Below, one piece after another: positions 1 to 4,643 of a DNA stretch of 6,462 nucleotides. The translations under genes and the position numbers were made by a program. Under the pieces are notes generated by a model. That model did not search any database. It was not told the origin of the DNA and worked only from the letters and a program-made list of their open reading frames with translations. Source of the DNA: Candidatus Pacearchaeota archaeon (lineage in GTDB: Archaea > Nanobdellota > Nanobdellia > Pacearchaeales > UBA284); the NCBI GenBank assembly GCA_023511755.1, contig JAIMAW010000027.1, positions 1 to 6,462 of the forward strand. Direction: 5' to 3'. The stretch's first letter is position 1; the number at the start of each line of letters is the position of its first letter.

Positions 1-905
1 ACAGTTATTTCTAATGCTTCCTCATCCCTAAAATTCACCTTTCCCTCCTTCTGCATTGCCCTGATCTGGTTGATAATTTCGCTTCTTATCATCTGGTAGG
101 AAGGGTAATCGATAAGCTCGGCCCCATAGTGCACCATATCAATCAGTTTCCCCCTGTCAAAATTGCTTTCAATCAACGCAAGGTCGGGGTCGGCGAAAGC
201 CTTTGCCTTATCTTTTGCTTCCTCTCCCACTTGTTTTGCTACAGTCTGAAACCACTTATTCAGAATTGGTCGCATGACCTTATATCTGAATATTCTGTCT
301 TTCCAATAGAACTTGCCCTTGGTAACCCCTGCTTCGAAAAGATCGGACATCTTCCTATTGAACATGTCGGAGATGAATGCCCCAAGGGCAGCGAAGGAAG
401 CATTTGTTAGCTCCTGGTCCCCACAGCCCGCAACTCTTCCAAAAAGCTCATTAATCACCCCTTTTTGCGCATTTCCTTTTTCTTGGTTGAAAAAGGCATA
501 ATAACCTGTTCCTTCCAGACTTTTTATTGAACTTGAAATGCAATCCCTCAAAAACTCGAGGTGCATCTTTGACACTTCTTCCCTAAACTGAGGGATGTCG
601 CCATATTTTTTCCTTAGTTTCTCCTCTGCCCTCTCAATATCCAGAGCAACTCTATCAGCATTCGGAATATACACTTCATTCCAAGCCCATTCGATAAACC
701 TCTTAAAGTTAGTTACCCACAACGAGGGCAGCTTGACATTCCATCCCCTTTTCTTCTCCACTACTGCAATTTCTGGGAAAACTGGCAAGTTCCCCCCAAA
801 GAGATACTTAAATTCGTCAGCACAGCCTAAAGAAAAAGGGAGACTGTCTACTACGACTAATGGCTTGTCCCCTTCAAAAAGCGCTTCTAATCCAGATCCA
901 GCCAT
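1..905 (-). CDS. Unrecognised soluble protein, C-terminus off the left edge
   Basis: The minus strand is open from an ATG at 905 to the window edge, giving 301 complete codons and no stop. I do not recognise the family. The N-terminus has a hydrophobic strand ending in an acidic residue (PLVVVDS, residues 15-21), followed by a turn rich in Gly, Pro and aromatic residues. The rest looks mainly helical and charged, with a coiled-coil-like stretch near 88-120 (ERAEEKLRKKYG) and no membrane segment or signal peptide, so it is probably cytoplasmic. The start is supported by a TATA box about 25 bases upstream and by the absence of any earlier ATG in frame after the box. It lies 92 bases downstream of a HerA-like ATPase on the same strand. 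HerA proteins in archaea often pair with the nuclease NurA, whose N-terminus also carries an Asp after a hydrophobic strand, but the resemblance here is too weak to call. Coding is likely because of length, composition and promoter placement. Confidence 0.8.
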   Translation of the reverse strand, partial: MAGSGLEALFEGDKPLVVVDSLPFSLGCADEFKYLFGGNLPVFPEIAVVEKKRGWNVKLPSLWVTNFKRFIEWAWNEVYIPNADRVALDIERAEEKLRKKYGDIPQFREEVSKMHLEFLRDCISSSIKSLEGTGYYAFFNQEKGNAQKGVINELFGRVAGCGDQELTNASFAALGAFISDMFNRKMSDLFEAGVTKGKFYWKDRIFRYKVMRPILNKWFQTVAKQVGEEAKDKAKAFADPDLALIESNFDRGKLIDMVHYGAELIDYPSYQMIRSEIINQIRAMQKEGKVNFRDEEALEIT

Positions 906-926
906 GGGAAACCAAGGAGAAACTTG

Positions 927-942
927 CTTATAAATCTTTCGC
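927..942 (-). promoter_or_regulatory. Archaeal promoter (BRE + TATA) of the left-edge gene
   Basis: Read on the minus strand, the site is GCGAAAGATTTATAAG: a purine-rich BRE-like element followed directly by ATTTATAAG. The box centre is about 25-26 bases before the ATG at 905. That is the usual archaeal TATA-to-start-site distance, so transcription should begin at or within a base or two of the start codon (leaderless mRNA). No Shine-Dalgarno sequence is present, which agrees. The placement also separates this gene's expression from the ATPase upstream. Confidence 0.65.
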
Positions 943-997
943 TTATTGTCATTGTATAATAGTAACGAAACCCGAATGTATTCACAATTTCTTCCAT

Positions 998-2326
998 TCA
1001 CAACCTTTTCTTGATTCTTACGGCTGTCGGCGCCTCGCCGCCATGCCATGTGAACCTGGGCCTTACTCTCATTGGATATATTCTTTCAGAATTGTCGTCA
1101 AGAATTATCGCAGAGCCCTTGAGCCTAGGCAGATTGTCCAGGTAGTTCTTGATGTCCGCAAGCAGATAAGTCTGCATGATGTAGTTCAGCGAGTCAATGT
1201 CGGGCTTGGCCGTAACTCTATGGCTAATGACTATATCGCTCTGCGTCATGACATCATGATGTATCATGCCTGGTTGCTGTGTCGCAATAGCCACACTAAT
1301 TCCCGGCTGCCTCCCCTCTCGCAATAGCTGAATCAAGGCATCTGTTGCAGCTGTCTTGCCATGCAAAGGCAAGAATTCATGGCCCTCGTCAATACAAATC
1401 CACACCATTGGCATCTCCCTTTTCTCCTTGTAATAAAGGTAATCAAGTCCGTGCCTTACAGCCTCAATCTCCTCGTGCTTTCTCGCTTCCATCCTCTCGT
1501 TGAAAAGTTTCTTGCATACAAGTCCAATAACTAGGGCCCTGACATTTACTGTGCCTATGCTGCTATAGCAACTCAGGTCAATCACAGTTGTCCTGCTCGC
1601 CTCAATCAGCTCGCTAATAGTGGTGCTTTTCTCCCGCTTAGAGGCAAATATTTTCCATGTCTTGGCTGCCTCGAACAAGTTCACAGCAGCATTCTTTATC
1701 TCTTTGCTTGTTTCTTTATCAGCATCAATAACCCGAATGATATCATCAATATCAAATGCCTTTATCCTCCCTTCTTCCAAATCTTCCATGAGACGAGTCA
1801 CAGCGCCCTGGATGACCGCTCCGACAGGATCAATGAAACTAAGATTGAAAGTTAAACACCATTCCTCTGCGGTAATGTCTGAAACTTTCAAGGCAAACTC
1901 CTTAGTCACAGGTATGCCTTTCTCGCGCCATTTTTCAGCATAGCCAAAAGGCACGAAAACACGAACAGGCAATTTCTTGGGTTCAAGCTGCCATTCCCTC
2001 AACAGTTCAGTCTCTTTCTCATTCTTATAACTCATCGTCCAGAAAATCCCCATTGTGTCAAAAATCAACACAGCGATATTCTGCGCAATAGATGGGGGCA
2101 AATTGCTTATCTCTTCAGCCAAAACCCCTAAGGTGTATGATTTGCCCGATCCTCGTTTGCCAGCCACCAAAACAACGTGAGCGCGAGCAACATCCATCAT
2201 AACCCTGTTGCTCAAGCTAGTAATCTGGCCCATCTTTACATAATGCTTTCCAAGAAACACAAGGCCCTCATCACCAAACCTCTTCTTGTCAGCTTCATCA
2301 CGGCCAATAATTATATCTTCCGGCAT
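998..2326 (-). CDS. HerA/DUF87-type P-loop ATPase
   Basis: This 442-residue protein is a member of the HerA/FtsK-like ATPase superfamily, hexameric motors that usually move along or act on DNA. A short N-terminal beta segment (FLGKHYVKMG, about 24-33) resembles a reduced HAS-barrel. Walker A is GKRGSGKS at 56-63. A mostly helical insertion follows (about 140-300). Walker B is VWICIDE ending at D313-E314, followed by GHEF. A sensor-like motif ATQQP lies at 348-352, just after REGRQPG (336-342), whose arginines could supply the arginine finger. The C-terminus has the RPRFTWHGGEAP segment (422-433) that I associate with archaeal members of this group. It has no membrane helix and is cytoplasmic. 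It is shorter than typical HerA (about 500-600 residues), so it may be a separate archaeal subfamily rather than the repair helicase itself. The start at 2326 follows a TATA box and the ORF is intact. Whether it works with the unknown gene downstream is inference. Confidence 0.88.
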   Translation of the reverse strand: MPEDIIIGRDEADKKRFGDEGLVFLGKHYVKMGQITSLSNRVMMDVARAHVVLVAGKRGSGKSYTLGVLAEEISNLPPSIAQNIAVLIFDTMGIFWTMSYKNEKETELLREWQLEPKKLPVRVFVPFGYAEKWREKGIPVTKEFALKVSDITAEEWCLTFNLSFIDPVGAVIQGAVTRLMEDLEEGRIKAFDIDDIIRVIDADKETSKEIKNAAVNLFEAAKTWKIFASKREKSTTISELIEASRTTVIDLSCYSSIGTVNVRALVIGLVCKKLFNERMEARKHEEIEAVRHGLDYLYYKEKREMPMVWICIDEGHEFLPLHGKTAATDALIQLLREGRQPGISVAIATQQPGMIHHDVMTQSDIVISHRVTAKPDIDSLNYIMQTYLLADIKNYLDNLPRLKGSAIILDDNSERIYPMRVRPRFTWHGGEAPTAVRIKKRL

Positions 2327-2380
2327 TTCAACAACCCCTTTTACAAAACTCTTTTAACAAAAATCTAAAAGAAACCAAAC

Positions 2381-2396
2381 TTATAAATTTTTAGTT
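2381..2396 (-). promoter_or_regulatory. Archaeal TATA box upstream of the HerA-like ATPase gene
   Basis: On the minus strand the sequence reads AACTAAAAATTTATAA, a BRE-like A-rich flank followed by a good TATA box. Transcription starting about 25 bases downstream would leave a leader of roughly 30 bases before the ATG at 2326. The leader has a GGGG run about 8-10 bases before the ATG, which could act as a weak ribosome binding site. Confidence 0.55.
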
Positions 2397-2410
2397 CAGG
2401 AGAGATTAAT

Positions 2411-2442
2411 AATCATAATAAAAATAAAAAGGAAAGAAAAAA
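2411..2442 (-). terminator. T-rich tract, probable terminator of the small membrane protein operon
   Basis: Eleven bases past the TAA of the small membrane protein, the minus strand runs into TTTTTT (2442-2437) and then further T runs at 2430-2426 and 2424-2420, with few other bases. Archaeal RNA polymerase terminates at such oligo-T tracts without needing a hairpin. It also sits just before the TATA box of the next minus-strand gene, so it would keep the two transcripts apart. Confidence 0.55.
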
Positions 2443-2453
2443 TCTCTGCTCTC

Positions 2454-2777
2454 TTACTTGCCCGCTGCCACCAATCCGAGTATGCCGCCAATGATTGTTA
2501 GGATATTTAGACCGAGTATCCCGAATATCAGCGCGAGTATGCCACCTGTCTTGACCTTTGCAGCATCTTTCATCATCACTCCGCCGATTATCGAAAGAAC
2601 TCCAAATATAAGATACAGTATCGCTCCGATAATGCCCAAACTGCCTAACCATCCCATGCCCATGCTCGCCCAAAGGGCTGTAAGCGTTGCTGCACTGACA
2701 AGCCAGATAATACCGCCAAGAGCAGTAAGGATGCCACCAATTAGCGCAAGGATAAACCCTGGCATAGAATTTGTCAT
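2454..2777 (-). CDS. Small Gly-rich four-helix membrane protein (DUF4064-like?)
   Basis: This 107-residue protein is almost wholly hydrophobic. Likely membrane helices lie near 6-27, 44-68, 76-90 and 92-105. The only charged stretch is the KDAAKVK loop at 70-76, and the helices carry repeated GG and GxxxG-type motifs (IGGIL, LGGII, IIGGVM, IIGGIL), typical of tightly packed helix bundles. Length and pattern recall DUF4064-type small membrane proteins, whose function is unknown; this is a resemblance, not a firm call. There is no catalytic or ligand motif. The start at 2777 is decided by a strong Shine-Dalgarno site six bases upstream; the second Met (residue 5) is less well placed. It lies 52 bases after the stop of the proline-tailed membrane protein and is probably the last gene of that transcript. 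Overlapping open frames on both strands here have unlikely compositions and are treated as shadows. Confidence 0.82.
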   Translation of the reverse strand: MTNSMPGFILALIGGILTALGGIIWLVSAATLTALWASMGMGWLGSLGIIGAILYLIFGVLSIIGGVMMKDAAKVKTGGILALIFGILGLNILTIIGGILGLVAAGK

Positions 2778-2783
2778 CTTTAT

Positions 2784-2793
2784 TCACCTCCTT
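2784..2793 (-). promoter_or_regulatory. Strong Shine-Dalgarno site
   Basis: The minus strand reads AAGGAGGTGA, near-perfectly complementary to the 16S rRNA 3' end, with a six-base spacer (ATAAAG) before the ATG at 2777. It is the only strong ribosome binding site in the window; the other starts are leaderless-like or weak. This fits an internal cistron translated independently at a high rate. Confidence 0.8.
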
Positions 2794-2829
2794 TCATCCA
2801 GTTTGTTAAAATTTAAGCATGACTAGGCT

Positions 2830-3822
2830 TCACCTTTTTTTCGGTGGACTCAGCGGTGCTGGCGGCGCAGGAGGAGCAGTCGGGGCAGGTGGCGGCAAGA
2901 AAGATTTTGTTTTATTTGTTTTGCTTTGTTTCTGTTCCGATTTTCCTTTTCCTGCTTTGAACTCGTTATAAGCCTTGATTAGGTCACTAACATCATTAGT
3001 AGCAAAGGTTATAAGATAAAACAAGTCTTTACCTTTTATGAACACAATTTTGCCATCGCTGGCAACATTTTCCCAAACAGATGGCCTTTCAATTTCTCCT
3101 TTCGTGTATTTATAAAGATCTTTGGCCTGTCTCATTGCAAGTTCTACATTCGGCCCCATAGTGTATCTCAAGAAAGTTCTTGCTTCTACATAAGAAAGTT
3201 CCCTAAGTTCTTCAATTTCATCAAAACCAATCTTAACTATATATTTTTTTGAGGGGTCGGCCACATTTTTAATATTTAATGTTATAACTACCCCATCTTC
3301 TGCCAAAACATAGGTTGGCAGGTAAGAAACTTTCTTAATCAATCTGCCAATGCCCTTAAGAACAGGTTTTCTAATTATGATCCACACCAAAACAGAACCC
3401 AACAAAATGAAAAAAGTTTTTGAAAACGTTATTGTCTTGGTTAAGGGAGTTAAAGTAATATAGAAATAAAAGAAAACTCCTAACACGGCTAAAAACACGA
3501 CGCCCCCTATAATACCCCTAACTAAATCAATATAACGAAAAGCTACTGCGATATTGCGCCATACACTTTCCTTCTTATATTCAAGCTTCTTCTCTTCTAT
3601 CCTTACACTTTCTTTTATCCAATATATCGCTCCCTCTATACCCCCTATAAAAATGAGCAACGCAATAAAAATAGGAAAAAAAGAAGGCTCATAAAATCCG
3701 CTTGAGGGATCCAAAGAAACTAATAGGAAAAGGATAAAAAACAAGACAAATCCAACCAATATTGAAAGACCAATAAGAAATTGATTTATTTTTGGTAATC
3801 TTTCTTCAATTCGTTTTTCCAT
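2830..3822 (-). CDS. Four-helix membrane protein with proline-rich cytoplasmic tail
   Basis: This 330-residue protein belongs to no family I can name. It starts with a charged segment (MEKRIEERLPK), then likely membrane helices near 14-36, 46-69, 100-122 and 133-151. The loop at 70-97 is strongly charged (ESVRIEEKKLEYKKES) and should be cytoplasmic, as should both ends. Residues about 165-290 form a soluble alpha/beta region in which several beta strands alternate with turns (YVLAEDGVVITLNI, KKYIVKIGF, GKIVFIKGKDLFYLITF) before a final helix. This could be a small PH-like or similar beta domain, but that is only a guess. A Lys/Ser/Gln-rich linker leads to a Pro/Ala tail at 309-327 with PPAPxAPPAPPAP pattern and a basic end (PPKKR), suitable for binding a partner protein. 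It starts 11 bases after the HD-domain gene stops, without a clear ribosome binding site, so co-transcription is likely. Function is unknown. Confidence 0.82.
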   Translation of the reverse strand: MEKRIEERLPKINQFLIGLSILVGFVLFFILFLLVSLDPSSGFYEPSFFPIFIALLIFIGGIEGAIYWIKESVRIEEKKLEYKKESVWRNIAVAFRYIDLVRGIIGGVVFLAVLGVFFYFYITLTPLTKTITFSKTFFILLGSVLVWIIIRKPVLKGIGRLIKKVSYLPTYVLAEDGVVITLNIKNVADPSKKYIVKIGFDEIEELRELSYVEARTFLRYTMGPNVELAMRQAKDLYKYTKGEIERPSVWENVASDGKIVFIKGKDLFYLITFATNDVSDLIKAYNEFKAGKGKSEQKQSKTNKTKSFLPPPAPTAPPAPPAPLSPPKKR

Positions 3823-3833
3823 TTTAAGCTTGA

Positions 3834-4496
3834 TTAAAGCATTTTCGTGTTATTAATCACGAGCTCGAACTTGCAGCCGAGCCTCTTGGCCGCATGCCTC
3901 ATCATCACCATCCTTTTCAGGAAAATCTCGAAATATTCCATTATTGCCGAGAACTTAGTGTCAATCTTTAGTTTCAGAGTAATAATTTTCGTATACTTGT
4001 TAGTCTTCAGGTCCGAATGTAAGACAGCATAGTTAACTCTATCATGTATGTCAAACTTGCTCTTGTCCTTTTGCTTGACCCTGCTCCGATGCACATCTGA
4101 TTTGTCTGCAAGAATCACTGCAGCAGCAATGCTCGTTATGGGCAATCCTGCTTCTGTTTCCTCATGATTTCCAATAGCAGCCATCACTTTGACAATATCA
4201 TCCATCTTGGCGCCCATCTTGTCCAAGACATCCAAGGCGATTAGTGCGCCAGACTGCGAATGGTCTTTCCGGTTTATTGAATTGCCTATATCATGCAGAT
4301 AAGCAGCAATAGCAGCAAGTTCAATTTTCTCTTTTGAATAGCCAAGAGTCTCGAGAATCTCACGAGCTCTTTTGGCGCAAAGCCCAACATGTCTCGAACC
4401 ATGCTCAGTGTAACCAACCCGTTCAAGATAAAAATCTGCAGCCTTGACCAAAGCCTTAACTTCCTCGTTTTCCTTGACCTCTTTTAGTGTAATCAT
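3834..4496 (-). CDS. HD-domain metal-dependent phosphohydrolase
   Basis: This 220-residue cytoplasmic protein carries a complete HD metal site: H36 (GSRHVGLC), H68-D69 (YLHDIGN), H79 (KDHSQSG), H111 (GNHEE) and D131 (ILADKSDVHRSR). HD proteins hydrolyse phosphomonoester or phosphodiester bonds, often of nucleotides. The extra histidines between the HD and the distal Asp match members that can bind two metal ions. The substrate cannot be told from sequence. After the HD core, about 145-220 forms a beta-then-helix C-terminal part (KYTKIITLKLKID, then MEYFEIFLKRMVMMRHAAKR), a possible dimerisation or sensing region. The open frame extends back to 4616, but the added 40 residues are hydrophobic, unlike the family, and would read through promoter-like sequence; the Met at 4496 is the natural start. 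It probably heads a transcript with the two membrane-protein genes downstream. Confidence 0.88.
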   Translation of the reverse strand: MITLKEVKENEEVKALVKAADFYLERVGYTEHGSRHVGLCAKRAREILETLGYSKEKIELAAIAAYLHDIGNSINRKDHSQSGALIALDVLDKMGAKMDDIVKVMAAIGNHEETEAGLPITSIAAAVILADKSDVHRSRVKQKDKSKFDIHDRVNYAVLHSDLKTNKYTKIITLKLKIDTKFSAIMEYFEIFLKRMVMMRHAAKRLGCKFELVINNTKML

Positions 4497-4518
4497 AAAA
4501 ACTAAGAGAAAAAGAACA

Positions 4519-4532
4519 TTAAAAACCTTTCT
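4519..4532 (-). promoter_or_regulatory. Possible promoter of the HD-domain gene
   Basis: The minus strand reads AGAAAGGTTTTTAA, a purine-rich BRE-like run before a TATA-like TTTTTAAT. It is centred about 26 bases before the ATG at 4496, which would give a leaderless transcript. Alternatives farther up are TTAAATAA near 4541-4548 and the better TTTATAAAG at 4572-4581, the latter implying a leader of about 50 bases. The choice cannot be made by eye. Confidence 0.35.
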
Positions 4533-4564
4533 TTCAATGTTATTTAATCGATATAATCCGACTG

Positions 4565-4581
4565 CAGAAAACTTTATAAAC
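4565..4581 (+). promoter_or_regulatory. Promoter of the FKBP-thioredoxin gene, near-palindromic TATA
   Basis: The plus strand reads CAGAAAACTTTATAAAC: a GAAAA BRE-like flank and the TATA core TTTATAAA. Transcription should start near 4602-4605, leaving about 40 bases of leader before the ATG at 4644. The core is self-complementary, so TBP could bind in either orientation; the A-rich flank on the left favours plus-strand use. It may also serve the divergent HD gene. Confidence 0.55.
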
Positions 4582-4592
4582 AAGGCAAAACT

Positions 4593-4630
4593 ATCAATAA
4601 AATAATTAGAAATCAATAAAATAATTAGAA
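4593..4630. repeat. Perfect 19-bp tandem duplication in the leader of the FKBP-thioredoxin gene
   Basis: ATCAATAAAATAATTAGAA occurs at 4593-4611 and again, unchanged, at 4612-4630, with no spacer. The first copy covers the predicted transcription start and the second ends 13 bases before the start codon. There is no third copy. It could be a recent replication-slippage duplication or a doubled regulatory site; identity of all 19 positions favours recent origin or selection. Confidence 0.9.
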
Positions 4631-4643
4631 AATAGTAAGGAAA

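Noticed and set aside
129..933. Several plus-strand open frames of 60-112 codons across the left end.
   Set aside because: They lie opposite the long uninterrupted minus-strand gene, have no promoter or ribosome site, and have Ser/Pro/Leu-rich compositions typical of antisense shadows.
887..997. A 36-codon minus-strand frame whose ATG directly follows the ATPase stop (TGA-ATG), ending in WLDLD.
   Set aside because: It contains the BRE and TATA box of the left-edge gene and overlaps its first codons; no ribosome site and no recognisable protein features. More likely a chance frame.
1251..1262. A perfect 12-bp palindrome, ACATCATGATGT.
   Set aside because: It lies inside the ATPase gene and is explained by the codons for a His-His-Asp segment after the sensor motif; there is no nearby promoter.
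2401..2447. Inverted repeat AGAGATT / AATCTCT flanking the T-rich tract.
   Set aside because: Arms are only 7 bp with a 33-base loop that would enclose the oligo-T run, the wrong layout for a hairpin terminator. The T tract alone is the better explanation.
4497..4616. A 40-residue N-terminal extension of the HD-domain protein, with a hydrophobic FNVLFLLVF stretch resembling a membrane anchor.
   Set aside because: It would translate the promoter region and one copy of the 19-bp repeat. The family-like sequence begins at the Met at 4496, so the hydrophobicity is explained by A/T-rich intergenic DNA.
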